Origin: Linepithema humile
Lineage: Eukaryota > Arthropoda > Insecta > Hymenoptera > Formicidae
Reading direction: 5' to 3'
DNA length: 64,000 nucleotides
NCBI RefSeq assembly: GCF_040581485.1
Contig: NC_090132.1
Span: 15,444,146-15,508,145, forward strand
Numbering within the stretch: position 1 is the first letter of the stretch; each line of letters begins with the position of its first letter. Below are positions 23,838 to 38,509 of the stretch, one piece after another. Both the position numbers and the translations under genes were made by a program. Below the pieces are notes generated by a model, which saw nothing but the letters and a program-made list of their open reading frames with translations, searched no databases and was not told the origin of the DNA.

Positions 23838-24534
23838 TTTCCCTATTTATTATGTACTTCTTTTCAAAGGTAATTGTTACCTATTGGATTAGGTATGTGT
23901 GAGCACGCGCTTTAAATGTGTGACGGTATGACCTGACAATGACGGAGTAACACGGGTCCATCGTTAGCGTGTACACGTTACTTTTACCGATTAGTGCGAG
24001 AGTCATCAGATTTATGATTTTTTTTTTTTTTATCGCATTTGACAAAAAATTTCATGACTTTATATTTTCGCATATTCATTTCATATCACATATTTTATAA
24101 ATATGATTTTTTCATGTTATATTGTTTTTTTTTTTACATATTTAACACATTTATAATGTTAATAACTGTTAAAGTAGACGAAATTATTTTGCAGTTTCGC
24201 AGCATGACAGTGGGGCACGCAATTTTATAATTTATAATTTTATAATTTTGTGTGCATCAGATTTTTTCTTTTCTTATCTTTTTACTGATGTAATTTTTAC
24301 ATATTTATTGCAAAGATATTTATTTTACGAAATTTTGAATTATGTGTATCAAGAATAAGGAGTTTACTTTGAAATTATGGAAACAATTAATTTTGATATA
24401 AGACGTCAGAAAAGTTAGTTTTTTTTTTTAATTTTATAAAGTTAATCGCGAAAGGGATGTGTCAAGATTGGACAGAGCTCGAAAATATATAAATTATATA
24501 ATTCTTTATTATTATTTTTATACGATAACAGTAA

Positions 24535-24561
24535 TATATATATATATATATATATATATAA
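24535..24561. repeat. (TA)n microsatellite
   Basis: Uninterrupted TA dinucleotides. Confidence 0.9.
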
Positions 24562-24645
24562 TAATATTTACTTTAAATAATATTTTAAATATTTTTGTAT
24601 CAGCTTTTTTTACTTTTATTATTATATAACAAATTTAATTAAATA

Positions 24646-25055
24646 CATTAGTGCGCACTGGTGCACTTTAATGTTTATACATAAAAGTTGAACATTCAGC
24701 GTATCTACATAAAAACGTAAAATATACACACTGTGCAAATGAACAATGAACGAACAGCGAGTAAAAAATAAAATTTATAAGATTTTTGCAGCCGCATAGA
24801 AAAACGAAGCAAACATTAATGAATGTTCTGTTTGCATTTATTATGATTTAAATTTAAAGTTTTGAAGAATTACGTATCTCGAGTAATGTGATACATTGTA
24901 ATACGTATTTGTATTACGTTGAAACGAGTGGTTCTTTATATTCGAAAAAGATTTTAAATTCTTCCATGCAGCGAAGTTTTAATTTGACATCGATATTCGT
25001 CACGATGTAAAAATTATTAACGAATTCGATTGGTTGCATTAGTGCGCAGTAGTGC
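24646..25055. repeat. Two copies of a GTGCGCAC-centred repeat
   Basis: CATTAGTGCGCACTGGTGCAC at 24646-24666 and a related copy with CATTAGTGCGCAGTAGTGC at about 25037-25055, the latter preceded by GAATTCGATTGGTTG. The same family recurs at 42993-43263. Confidence 0.55.
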
Positions 25056-25499
25056 AAATTAAAGCCCATCAGTTTATCTGAGTTGATAGATTTTTTTATT
25101 CAAGGCGTTTCCTAATATATAGATGTAATTTCAGGGATGAATTCAATGTGTAAAAATAATAAAACTAATTTACATGAACATTTGTGCTGTTCGATCTCGC
25201 TTATGAGATATAAAATTATTGTGCCTAGTTTTTGCGCGTTTTAATTTATCTCTGAAGTTAGCTTCATATATCTGGAAACAAACTTTCTATGGTGTGCATT
25301 TTTGGCTTTGCATGTGTTACTCGCATGATTTAACATATTTAATTTCCCGAGTTTTTCCATCTTTCGTCCAATCACGTTGTGTTGCATGATTTCATCAAAG
25401 TAGGATCCTTTCATACTGTATTTTCTATTTCTCTCTTTCGTATGCGAATGCATCGAGATAATAATTTTTCTCGACAGCGACACGCAAACACTAATTTTA

Positions 25500-28200
25500 G
25501 AGGCCATGAATTGCGAGACGGAATTGCGAAAAAAAAAAAAAAAAGAGAGAGAGAGAACCGGCGGGAAACGGGCGCGATGGCTGCTAAAACGAGAGCTTTA
25601 GCGCACGTGCAACGATCGAATTCGGTGTACCCTTATAAATCACTTCCTACCATTCGCAGCTCTCCCCTATTGCCACCTGTAACGGCGCCCCGCCGTTAAT
25701 GCGTCCGCGTAAATTTGTCGTCGTACGCTCCACGATCAATCGAAACGCGGAATACGCGCGTCTCTTATTATCTTAGTACGCGAATTTTAGGATTAAAAAA
25801 AAAGAATAGTACAAGCGAGGACCTTGCTATGTATTATGTGTTTGTTATCCCATGTCTTCTATTTAACGTACGTCAAGTTTCCTGAAATCAAAATTGTGCC
25901 ACGGCTGTCGTATTGTGAAACAGCGACACACGCTGTTTTTTTAATTCGTAAATGGTTAAAGCGAGAAAAAGATTTGAATAAAAAATGTATGTTCGTAACA
26001 AATTAAAAGCTTTTGTTACTTTTGATACTTATTTTAAAAAAATTTAATGATTTTAGTATATATTAAAATTATTAACGTTGTAGATCATACAATTGTTCCT
26101 TAAATCGGACTTCTTTCATTAAAAAAGTGTTGTCAGAAGATGTTTGACAATAAAACAAAATATTCAATGTATTGCGCACTACATTTTTTATTTGAAGCTT
26201 TTTTTCTATTCTACTTTGTGATTTGTAAGCGAAGAAAATTTACTTCCGCCAACGAGGCTTTCCGTCACCGCCGAAACACAGTTTTGATTTCGACAAGAAT
26301 TCTCGTGGAACATTTTAATCAGATTTCTCCGCTTGTACTAATTTTCTTTTTTCACTTTGGGCCAATTTTCGCGCGAAACTTGCGCACTGTTTGTCTCTCC
26401 AATCTAAAATCTCTGAGTATTTTGTATATGTGTCTCGTGCATTTATCGCGGAAGAGCGTCGAAAGTCGCGACATATGTCGCGAACGAAACAGGATGGCGG
26501 TAGAAGTGACTGAAGATTTTCTCCTCGGGGGAGAAAAGTCGTCGTGATGGATTAGGACTGGATTCGCTCCGGCCATTTCGATAAATCACGATTTGCGAGG
26601 CGGACAGGCGAGAATTCTCGTCGCGATCTGCGTTCCCCCAGAAATTTCCTCGCGAGCGGCACCGAGCATGTTCGCGCACTTTGTATATGTAAAGTGTTGA
26701 AAAATGTAGAATACGTGCAATATATTTTTCTCGGCATTACAGATGTATTATACGCAAGCGTTGCATCGATTAATCATATTTTATGTAAATCTAGCCTGAA
26801 ATTCGTAAATTAAAATAAAATAATGTGAGATCACACAATGACGCCGATTAATTCCACCCACACTGGACGATTCTGCGCTCTCGATCCGACGCAAAGTTAT
26901 TTTTTACTTGCAGTTGTACTTTACGATGACCTATGATGTATTATTGCGCGCTCTCGACATTAACATTTAACGAATTATTTGATTTATGTCGTTTGAAAAA
27001 AGCGGCCATCGCTGATCGCTACAAACGAATCGTTATCAAATTGCGTTACACGAAATTGTCATTATTATTTTATTTCGAGTGTGCGAAATTCTCGGCATCG
27101 AATTATCGTTGCCCTCCCTGACTCGGTTCTTTTTTTCTTTTTTTTTTTTTTTTGCACGTTGGAGGTCTGCAAGGTCTGGAGAGAAGCAAGAGTGATCGCG
27201 GACGATGAAAGAAATCGCTGCTGGGGCTTCTTTCTCCGCCACACGTGGCCCGCCGAATCTTCGAGCAAATCGTTGCTCGTAATAAATCCGCGAAGGGTCG
27301 ACTTTTTCCGCAGGTCTCCGTTCGCCGGCAGGAATCCGCGGGATATGGGGTCAGCCGTTTCTTCTGCGCGCAAGCTGACGCCACCACCGCCGCCGCCGCC
27401 GTCGTCGTAACGGTAGTAACCCCTCGTCGCATAACGCGCGACGGAAGAGCCGTCATCTTGGATCCCCCAAAAGCCACGGCGATATTGTACGCGCAGCCGG
27501 TGCGCCCCGTCGACAGCTGGACCCCTCGTCTCTGGCCGCTCGCTGGGGATCGTCTCTCTTGGCAGAAACGAAAAGTCACGGAGCGCTACGCGCGGATTAA
27601 TCGCCGGCAACCCCCCCGATACATGGATCGTCCGTTCGTAGGAGGTTGATCTTGTTACGGCGAAAGCGCATTATGCGCGATCCGCGGCAAAGTCAACGGA
27701 CACGCTTGTTATTCGCGTTTTGCGCACCGATGCCTTCTCCACGAGTCCCTGACGCGGCGGTAAAACGCTTCGCAGATGGACACTTAATTAATATTGGAAA
27801 AAAGAAAATTAATCAAGATTTGATAAACGGAGAAAGTAAAATAAAACTGCATTCGGTTAGATTATTTCTTTTCAATAAAATTATCTATTGATGAACGTAA
27901 TAAATAGAAATGGAAGTGATATTTAATCATAGACTTTGAAATGTGATATTTCGATATAAATCGATAAATCGATGTAAACTCAAATTTTGCTAAACAAAAC
28001 TAAATGTTTAAGTTGTCCAAAAAGATCATCTGGGATTTTAAAATTTTACCTGTGTTCGATGATATATAAGCTAAATTTTAACAAGTTGTGCAACAATTGA
28101 CTCAAGTTTGTTTGAGTGATATTTATATAAATCCAGAAAAGTTTCAAACAATAGTTAAGAAGATTGAGCGGGAATTACTTAATGCCTTTTTAAGTCATAT
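25500..28200. other. Mixed intergenic DNA with GC islands (25.5-25.8 and 26.4-27.8 kb)
   Basis: Open frames on both strands at 27065-27650 come from a GC-rich stretch with a poly-T run (about 27128-27153) and a CCG-rich run near 27382-27405. No protein family is recognisable. It may be a regulatory island or an unannotated noncoding exon. Confidence 0.4.
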
Positions 28201-31200
28201 TTAATTCCCCCTATTTCCTGCTGCATAATCGCATTATATTAGTGTAGGGTCTGCGCTTTGCCCCCTTTCTCATCCCGGTGCATCGTTTTGTTCCTCTTCT
28301 TGTATAGATGCAGGGCGGAAACTAGTGATATCGTATTGTGATGCAATGCACCGTAGAAAAAGGAGCAAGCATTTGCATTTTCGAAAGCGTCTGGCAAAGG
28401 CAAACATGTTGATTTGTTATACATAAAAATGCCATCTTTAACAAAAAATAGAATACCATTTAAAAAAATGAAGAAAAAAAAAAGATTTAACATCATTTCT
28501 GACATAATTGGTAGTAATTAACTGAAGCTATAAATACCTGTTTATAAGTGCAAATTATAAGTAAAGAGCAGGCTTTGTTTGACAACGTAGCAATTATCAA
28601 GCTCAAAGATGTCTTGCGACGACGCCACGAAGAAACATTATGGACAAAGGATTCCTCATTTGCAAGAGAATAATACAAAATATTTGTTACTCTTCGTGAA
28701 GACGTTTTGCGTAACAGACGTGAAAAGAAACTTTATAGCAGACTTTAGAAACGTAATAATAAGAGACAAATACAAATTATCTCAATACTGTTATCATACA
28801 ATTATATTATTAATAAATTTTTTTCACGTTTGGCTTTTTGGAACCAGCAAAAGCGTAACAAGAAAAATACAAAATATGTGATATAATTAATTATAAAAAT
28901 ATTTTTATTAGTATAAAATATTCTAACAGATTTATAAGTAATAATGCTATTAAAATTATAATATATATTAGATAAAGTTACTTGTTATTCGCAATAAAAC
29001 GTTACACGGTGTCTGATTATTATTGAATAAAATTTTAGTAAATTTTTAAATATTTGCACGATATTCTTACGATATTAACGGTAGTTTCATCTTTTTCATT
29101 GATCGTTGATTTCTTATTCTAATTTAATTTCCTAACATCTACTTATTTTTTAATGAAACGTTTTATTGTATCGAAATAATGAATAATGTGCTTTTATAAT
29201 AACATAATAAATAATCCATTTGACGAAAAATATAAAAGTAAATTTTTTTCTAAAATTAGTTATTCATAAATTATGTAAGTTTAAGTAATATTAATACAAT
29301 AAAAATGACATCTGTTACTACCATTATTAATATTTGTGTATTATTCTAATTTAATAGAAATAAAGTATTAAAAATAATTATAGTTACCTAACACACGTTG
29401 TCACAGTTGCAGGAGTGAAGTCTTCGATCGATCGATGAAAAAATATTACGATAAAAATACCTGCTTGGGCGAAGGAAGAAACAAATCTTGAGATGAAGGA
29501 GTAGAGCGAAGATAGAAGCGCAGAACGAATTGTAGGCGACGACGAGATCATGAATAAATGTTATCCCTGATAAAGGACACTTAATTTACGCGAAACATTA
29601 ACATTGAATGAACTTTATCTGTATTCGGAAGTTCGGGCCAAGAGTTGGCGTTTAAGTAAGATAAGGTTAAAGGTTATTGTTCGCGAAGAACAGTAAAAGA
29701 GGCTTCGCGACGGCGAAGCCATGCGAGTCCTCGCAGCTCCGCCCTCGGTGCCTTTGATATTCCACCCCCGATCAGCTGACATGCGCGCTGAGGATATTTG
29801 ATAAGGGTGCTCAACCGCCCGTCACAGTGATCGCTTTGTGCATGCATATGCATGCGATCGATAGAGGATACAGGTATTTTCGGATCGAAGGCGTCTCGTA
29901 TTATTAAGCGGTGATAACATGTTACGATCTATGATAATCGCGAAAGTAATCAGCTGAGTAATAATGTGGACTGGAGTTTGCATCTTTTATTTCATTTAGT
30001 ATTTTTGAAAACTGCGTTATAATAAATGTAACGTATTTTTTGTTGTAAGTAAAGTTGTTATTATTTTTTCTTCAATAAAGCAAAGGAGAATCCAATAATT
30101 GCAGTTAAATGTATTCTTATTTTTTGTTGTTTTGAATTTTTGGGAATATACGATATTTTAAAACTATATCATAAATTAATATCAAAAGAAATGAGTATAT
30201 ATGATATTAGTAATCACAATTCTAACGAAACAAATGTATGACATTAGGTTTTTATTTGTACAGTTTTTCACTTTGTTATTTCTAATTTTGCTTTAATTTA
30301 CATTTACGTTTATTTTCACAAGCTCCAACTATTCTAAAAGTATAAACTATTGAGGAAATGTTTATTTATCTTAGATTTTATCTACGCATCGATTATTATT
30401 GTATTCAGGCTCTTTAATGCTTTTGTTTCTCAATATTCTATAAACAATGTTGGGAAAACGTCATCATAGATACGTTAATGTTCCGCGATGAAATTGCAAG
30501 CGCGATAAGTCATGCTGTAATATCTCGGCAAGTCAATAAATCAATTGCCCGTAGCTCTTTGAACGGAACATTAGGAATCTGTAAAGCGCCGTGTGGACAC
30601 AGCTGACAAGTCGCGGCGATTACCCTCGCAATACTAACGCGCTATTACACAGTTTTAATATTGACATTACTATCGATTAGCTGTACCGGCCTGGTTCGTC
30701 AAATCGTACGTCCGAATGCACGTGCTCGCGTTTCCGTCATACATCTCTATCCGAGACAAGATTAATATTGAAACAAACATCTATGCAAGTCAAGTGCATC
30801 AAATGCAGTTGGAAAGTATAACTTAAAAATAATACGTAATTTTAATGTTAATGTTACATTTTTTAATGGAATCCTTTGATCATTTTTTAATTAAATACGT
30901 TTAAACGTGATTGTTCAGAGATGATGATCGTTATAATATCACAGTCGCGTAAAAACTCTTTATAATTTTCAGTTTTATTATAAGTAGTATATTTTAAACT
31001 ATGTAATATTTTATTTTAGCAAGTGGAATATTGTTTGATAATAATAATATTAACTTACTGACAATTTTTTCATTTTTTCAATATAAGTACTTGTATATTG
31101 CAAAATATATTACACTTTTGTTTAATTTCTATTTATTTACATGCAATAGAAAATTGGTAAACAGATAATTGTTTTTTTATATACCACAAATTTTTTTGTC

Positions 31201-34160
31201 ACTAATATTACAAGATAGATAATTCTTTTTCATCGAAGACACTTCTTCAAATACTTCTGCTTTACGTCTCGACAGGTGCGTCTAGAAAAATTTGCCAAGC
31301 ATCTATAATCAAACTTACTGTTATTTGATTGTGATTTACAGAGATATGTGGCTAGTACGAATAAGCATTAGACATCACCCTTTCCTCGCAAAGGAGAGAA
31401 CACATTGGCCGTTATAACGCATCGTCGAGCCTATAGAAATAAATCCTACTCTCACGAATTCTATACAATACGTATGGTGCGCTCTTCGCACGAGTGATCC
31501 ACCATTACTACCATTCACGCAGGAAGCCTCTCTGTGTTTGACCACAAACTGTTTTAATCCCACTGTTACTCCTATTTGCGTTTTCAAATCGTTGAGCAGT
31601 CGTATGCACGTCCGCACGTGAAAACGCTCACTCGTTATGTGTGTATTTATGCCCGTAAGTGGCAATTGATCGATCAATTGGCGGGAAAACTTTTTATATC
31701 ATCGAAAAGTGCAGTCAAGCTGCAGAGAATTTATATTTTACAAATGTATGTGGCAATTCACATAACGGCACACATGTTTCTTGGCTTCTTTAATCTTGCG
31801 TTTACTATTCAGCCCTAACTGAATGCATTTATGTACCTAGTTTTAATATAAATTACAAAATTTATTTATAAAATAATTTTTTATCGTTGTACGATATTTC
31901 GCCACATATATTATAAAATTATACGATTCTATTTTCGGTACTAAAAAAAAAAGTCGATTTATCGTATAATAAATGAATCATATATGTTTTAGAAATACAG
32001 AACAATTTAATTTAATTTTACTTTCATAACGTGATAAAGAATTTTATTAAAACTTATCGATATACATAATGTTTCAAATTAAACAAAAAATATTTTATTT
32101 CAAAAATTCTTTGATAAATTTGGAGTTGATATTTTCTTAATACATTTTACCTTGCAACGCTTATTCATTTGAAATTTCTCTCATTTGACACAATAAAACT
32201 TCATTATGCCGTGTTTTATGAATATTACGCTCATAAATATCAAGTTCACATATTTATCTTTTTAGAATTTTATTTTTTTTATCATAATTTTATTCATGAC
32301 ATAAATTGTTGCATAAGTTAATTACAAAATTATAATTCATAAACTGAGTCTTCGATTGGCGTATCGTGGTTTTTGCGGAGCTTCTGCGATTCTTTTGAAA
32401 TTCCTTCAAGCGCTCAATGAAATATTCATCCGATCGAACGCCATTTATCGTAATTATCGTCTATGAAGATTGCAATTATTTTTGCGTCAACGTTGAACTG
32501 AATTTTTCCCGGCCGAAATTTTACCGGGCCCGATGTCTCTAAGTGTCCTTACGATCTTTGCTTTACCCAATATCTTCTTGGCTCCGCGCGCTCACCAGGT
32601 CCTTCTACTGCGACGTTTAGCTTTCCTGTGGTGGGGGTACTTTTATTAAAACTCCCGTCAATAGTGCGGTGAGGAGGAGCAGAGGAGAGGGAGACTCCTA
32701 CTACAGGACGAGGCTTGCGCTTTATACAATGCTACAGCACAGCCTAGAGCCCAAGGACCGAAAGAGATTCGCAGAAATATTCGCGCGTCTCTCTCGCAAT
32801 TTTCCTACGATTTTCTTGTGATTCTTTTTTCGACATTTTGCGACTGAATTTATTTCCGCGAAAACGAGCGGCCTGATGTCTTTCATGAGACGATCAGTTA
32901 AATTAACTGTACAGCGTAGAGTAAATCAGAAGAATTTTCATATTTAAAAAAAAAAATAAGACTAAAGAGGAAAATGGCAAATTTTTGTTGAGATAACGCT
33001 GTGATAATTTAATTTATTACAACTCATAAAAATTGCTGAGATGGAAATATGTATTATTAATTTTTCCTAATTAACTGTCAATATTGCTGATGCTTAAACT
33101 GTTGTAATTAACTTTTAATATAGTTTATTGCGTTTTAGAAATCTCCTGGTATTTTGAAGGGCAATACATTTTTATGCAAACGTCACACTATCGCCAACTA
33201 GCATTTTACTTTTATTATCCAGTAAAATTAATCCGTAATCTTCGAGTCTGTAAATTGACATTTCTTATTGATTTCACTGGCATACGTGGGATTTATTACT
33301 GTAACGAAAATATTATTAAAGACCGTACGTACGTTATTTCATGTCTGTTTTCGCGTTATGAAACATCCCGTGACGAACGAAGATGGCAGACGTATATTTT
33401 ACACGCTCTCCTTGTCTGGTTTTTAATTAAAGTTTGTAGGATACTCGAAAGGATAAAAGCTCAGATGTTGATCCTCTTACACATCGGCTGACATCGCACT
33501 CGAAAGAACCAAGATACTCTCGCAGTTTATCCCACGCGTTAACAGTTTCCCAAGCAAACGTCACTTCTCGAAACTGAGGAAAACGCATTTTCGAACGGAT
33601 ATTGATCATCGCCGAATCGTGATTGCAATAAATCAATGAATCAAAGATAATATTCGACGGTACTTTCGTTGCGGCGAATAAAATGACGAAGATAAATCCG
33701 ACAAATAATAGATCTTAATACTTTCTCGATTGACATGATTATAAACAGCAAGCACAGGTAAAACATATAATTTGTGTAATAATATTAACAATAATTCTAA
33801 ATTTATGTTTTGCTATCGTATTTTAATATTAAACATTTAATGAATAAATGTTTCATACTTCTGATCAGCGTCTTACGAAAGTCTTATAATAATCTTGAAA
33901 ATAAACAATTAAAGCTTTCCATGCAAATATAATGGACAAATTTCGCAGGTTCTACTTTTTTTAGACGTTTAGAAACTTACATGCGTAAAAGTATCATTCC
34001 TCCAGCAAGCTCAGCTTTTTGAGATAAAATTGTGCCACATCTCTCAGAAGACTAATTAAAATTTACCGTAGTAGTTCGCCCTTTTAATAATACTGTTGTC
34101 AGAACGTGGCGGATAAATATCGCACGCTTCCTTAGAATTCCTAAGAATCTACGTACACAA
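28200..34160. other. Long noncoding tract upstream of Lmx1, distal part
   Basis: Mostly AT-rich, with small GC-balanced islands near 29.7-29.9, 30.5-30.75, 31.4-31.65 and 32.4-32.9 kb. No supported coding sequence. At 29701-29720 a perfect hairpin (8-bp arms, 4-nt loop) occurs, and at 29840-29855 a 16-bp palindrome GCATGCATATGCATGC. Confidence 0.45.
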
Positions 34161-34164
34161 AAAA

Positions 34165-34385
34165 AAAGCTGGAGGCGTACACGTGACCAACCACCGTGGA
34201 CCTCACGCATGCTCCGTTTAATACCACAGCTTGACGGCTTGGTTGGTATGTGGGGGGTAGGTAGGTATATTGGCGCCTGCCGTTAAGCTCATGTTGATCC
34301 CTTGTACCAAGCTAGAGCCCCTTTATCCGCAGCGATTTGGAGCGTAGATAAAAGCCGCCATGTTGCTACCAGACTTCCGTTTTCA
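34165..34385. promoter_or_regulatory. Candidate regulatory island
   Basis: A GC-rich block in AT-rich DNA with CACGTGAC at 34180-34187, TTGGTTGGTATGTGG-type sequence and AGATAAA near 34355. No open frame. Function is inferred only from composition and sites. Confidence 0.25.
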
Positions 34386-34399
34386 AAAAAATAATAAAC

Positions 34400-37060
34400 G
34401 TCTAATAAAACAAAAAATGCGTCACCGCCGACCTGATATCCTCAGAAAATCTGTTGCTGTTAATTAAATCGAAAATTGTTAATTTAATTTAATTTTGTTT
34501 GAAAATATGTTTGTAATTTAATGATAAATAAAAAAGAAATATATTTTCAGTAAATGATTATTTATTGTTGCTTCTCTAAAGATATTCTAAATAGGAAATC
34601 CAATTTTACAAGTTTTTTTCTATTTGTTAGAATGTTTATCTTCTTTTTGCATTAATTACTTGTTTTTTTTTTAATATAATGCTAAAAATACATAACTTGT
34701 TTTTTTTATTAATTTACAGAAATTAATTTATTGATTTTTTTCTCTTAAAAATTACTTTTGCTTTAGCTTTATTCTTTACATCGACAGAATTAATATAAAG
34801 AACGTGTTTATATCAAAGAAAAAAAGTGATTTTAAATTAAACAGAGATAATTGTCTTAGAACACATTTATTAGTTTGCAACCAAGAAACTCTAACATATG
34901 TCAATGTTTGAAAACGATAACGCATAATCGGCAATACTTTTCATCTCCTGAGAATAGAGGGCTGTCCACACATCGTTATCATTTTCAGCACTTATGAACG
35001 TAAGATATGAGAGCGCGGCGATGTTAATTAAACCAGGGTGCTCTGATAGCACGACGATATAGCTTGTCAATAGAAACTCCGGAGTATCATTATATCTTCA
35101 TACAAAATTATACACGCAAAAATACTAACCAGTTATTCTCTGTTAGTTTTGTTGTAATATTTGCATAATTAAATACCGAAAAGTAATTTTGTGACAAAAA
35201 ATAATATAAAGATTACTAAAAGATAAAGCAAAAAAAATGATAACGTACAGTAATTATTATCTCTTGTTTTCCAACTCTTTTGGATAACGTTCACTTTTTA
35301 GTGACCTGTTAACTAAATGATGAATCTTAAATAACTAAATTAAATTATTATTAACTAGATTAATTAACTATAAATTTACGAATAAGAAATCGTATATATT
35401 AGTTTGATACATCCATAATAAAGCTGTCTACATTTCTCTCGGGTTCGGAATGGAAGGTGTGAAGGTGACGCCCTAGCGGCTTCACTATAATGCCAGTGGA
35501 AGCGCTAAAGGCTTCGACACGCGCTGAAGTCGTTATACCTCACCGCACATAAATAATTAATGACCATTTACTAGCGGTTATAAATGCGGCTTGCACCCCG
35601 GTTTAGTGAAAATGACTTCGGTGTGGTGGGAATATTCACGCGTCGTGAACTTACACAGTATTCAAAGCATTCTGCAACACGAATAAACGTGTGCTGCAAT
35701 TGTATGTACAACGCGCATATTGCAATGATTAAGGTAAATTTTAAGTAATTTCTATGTGTAAAAGTATCGATCGAAGAAATCACATTAACTTATTCAAATA
35801 ATTTAATTTCTCATACGTAATGTATAAATATAACAACAGTCATAAATAATTGACATTTCCGATCGAAAAATTTGTCCAAAATACTTTAACATTTGTACGA
35901 GATGAATCTCGCGCACATTACGGTAATAAAATTCTCCCACACGCCGTCCGGATCGCAGGCAAAGGCATTTCATGTTCCGCATGAAATAAATATCGAGTTG
36001 AATTTGTTATGAAGGCAGCCGGGCATGTATCGCGGATTGTGTTTATCGAGCCTGTTGATCTGGTTTTTGGGGTACGATTGATTTATGGCGAGAAAAAAAT
36101 ATTGTACACCACCCTGACAAATAATTTTTTTTAACTTATAGGCTATCTAAATTAATAAAAAAGATATTATTACATACTATAAAGAAGACTATATCATTTA
36201 AAAGAAATAAAGTTAGTTTTTGTTTATTAAATAATTACTTAAAAAATTAAATTAAATAAAATTAAAATTTTTTAATTTTAGATATTTATTGTTCTTTAAG
36301 TATGCATTTTTGTTTCTATCTCGATAAGCTTTGCCTGCAATAAAATATCAATATCCATTCGGGAAAACTAATCGACCGAAAATAAAGGTCACTACAATAT
36401 TTTCTCTTCTGTGAGCAATTTATTTATAGTTTAGACAGTTTGTAAAATATGGATATGCAGAAAAACTCATCCAAAAGGATCATTCGTTAGAGTCAAAATG
36501 TAATATACATTATTGATGTTTAAATACTGTTAATAAATATTTCCAGATCAAATCAACACCAGCGATTTGATTCATATCTCCTAACTTATTTTTTCACAGC
36601 AGCTATTTAAATTCCAAAAAAATGTTTTAACTATTAAATAACATTCAATAACACATTTAATAACATAGCTATAATAATTATGCACATTGTTCATACAACT
36701 ACAAGATTACATAGTTTATAATAATATTGCTTGTACAGAAGTATCATAATGCATATGCATGTAAAAATTAATTATTTTTTAATCACTCAATTAATTCTCA
36801 CAGGTCCTTCTTTTTTGTTGAATAAAAAAGTAAAATAGTTGCGTGTGACGCATTTATTAAAATTATTTAATCATATAAAAATCTGAAACTTGCATTGATA
36901 TAAGTAGGATATTTTTCCAAATATTCTTCGAAGTAGAATAATCATTCAAAATTCATTCGAAAGAATATGGTATAAAACACGCTGGAAGCAAAGACGATAA
37001 ATTAAAAATGCGCAGGACAGTATGTTGGAACGCATGAATCAATGAAACCAGCGATACTTA
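34400..37060. other. AT-rich intergenic DNA
   Basis: Nothing recognised apart from a small GC-rich patch at about 35440-35540. Confidence 0.5.
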
Positions 37061-37074
37061 CCGAGAAGCTTTAC

Positions 37075-37330
37075 GATACACGTGCGAGCGTCTGACCGTC
37101 TGAAATCCCCTCTGTCACTGCCTCCCAGCGATCGTTTATATGGACCCCTCTGGGCCAAGGTGTACGTCGCATGAGCCGCAGTCACGTGGCTGTCACGTGC
37201 CAGAGATTACTAATTATGCCCCAAGAACGATCATAATATCCTGAGCCCAGTGGGCACACTAGATAGATACAGTTAATATCTGGCACGGCAAACATCGCTC
37301 CTATTCACGGCTCCGGCGTATGAATAAAGT
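37075..37330. promoter_or_regulatory. Candidate regulatory island with paired E-boxes
   Basis: Two GTCACGTG octamers start exactly 11 bp apart (37181 and 37192), followed by TAATTA at 37211-37216. GC-balanced and non-coding, with AT-rich DNA on both sides. bHLH-ZIP (USF/Mitf/TFEB-like) and homeodomain proteins are the known binders of such sites. Confidence 0.3.
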
Positions 37331-37339
37331 TTCTCGCCT

Positions 37340-38500
37340 AAGGGAGTCGTGGATATTTGATTTTCGCACATAAGAAACGAGGATTTATGAGGGCCTTAAA
37401 GAAATTCTTAAGAAAAGCGTCAGCGAGACGGTGATATTTAGATTCAGTGATATTTAAGTAGATGTAGAAAGACGACGTATACTATACGATGGCATTTAAG
37501 TACATTTGAATATCACATTCAAAGATTAGACGTTTCCACTTATCAGTGGAAGAATTTGATTTGTATTTGATTGATAAATAAAATTTTTATTTAATTAAAA
37601 TTAACTTGTAAAGTTCTGATTTAAAGCTTAATTCACAAGACCGTTCTCAGTGTAAAATCATTTATATAATTAGATAATATAGTAAATATTTGTTCTCTCA
37701 ATAATTGTTTCTTTGCGAAAGAATCGAGTCTATAAATTCATCGAAAAAAATATACAAAATATTTTTTTTTGAATATGGGATACACGTTCTATGTATATTT
37801 CGTACGTAAACTGCCGATATTTTACGCATTTGCAATCGCTCGTGAAATACAAATGTTTTTCGACAGCGACTTTGTTTAAAACGTTTAGCGATGAAACAGT
37901 ACATATTTTTTTCGCGAAAACAAATTTGCACGCGTCGCAAATTTACGCCTTTTTTTAACGAACGGAGCGACCCATAAAAAATCGCCTACGTTCAATCTCG
38001 TAGTTTGCGTAACGCGTATGCAGACCGGATATGAATCGAGAGCGTGGTCTAGCGTGATCTGGGCAAAGAATAATATTTATATGCTACTTTCCCATATTTG
38101 GATGTCGCCTTCGAAAAACAGCGAAGATCGATATTGCTATTTATCATCCTTTTTTGATCAAGCGTTGTTCGCATATTGCGTCAAACGCGAAAGCTGCATG
38201 ACAGTGATTTTAACTGCACATACTTATGTGTATATATATATATATATATATATAATGCCGCAGAGAAGCGCAAAACTTTTGCGAAAGCAAAAGTTTAAAA
38301 TAAAGTTTTATGAAGTCCGTAAGACTTTGATTTTTGTTACAAATTTTTTTCTCTCTCTTTTTCTACGCTATTAATATTACACATTATACATATGCTGCTC
38401 GAGAACTGTGCAATCGTGAATTCAAGTCAAAATTAAAATCAGAGATTTCGAAATTCTATATACAGTTAACTTTATTTAGTTCTTAACAACACGACTTTTG
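37340..38500. other. AT-rich intergenic DNA with (TA)n
   Basis: Contains a (TA)n run at 38230-38254. No gene recognised. Confidence 0.5.
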
Positions 38501-38509
38501 TACATTTCT

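Larger units (their letters stand above)
23838..25500. other. 3' flank of the BTB gene
   Basis: AT-rich DNA with the isoform B 3' UTR of unknown length, a (TA)n run at 24535-24561 and two diverged copies of a GTGCGCAC-type repeat. No coding sequence recognised. Confidence 0.5.

Noticed and set aside
27065..27649. Open frames of 109-181 codons on both strands
   Set aside because: GC-rich island with poly-T and CCG runs translated as Lys/Pro/Ala homopolymers. No domain.
31375..31677. 100-codon minus-strand open frame in a GC-balanced patch
   Set aside because: No family resemblance and no splice partners. Kept only as an unexplained island.
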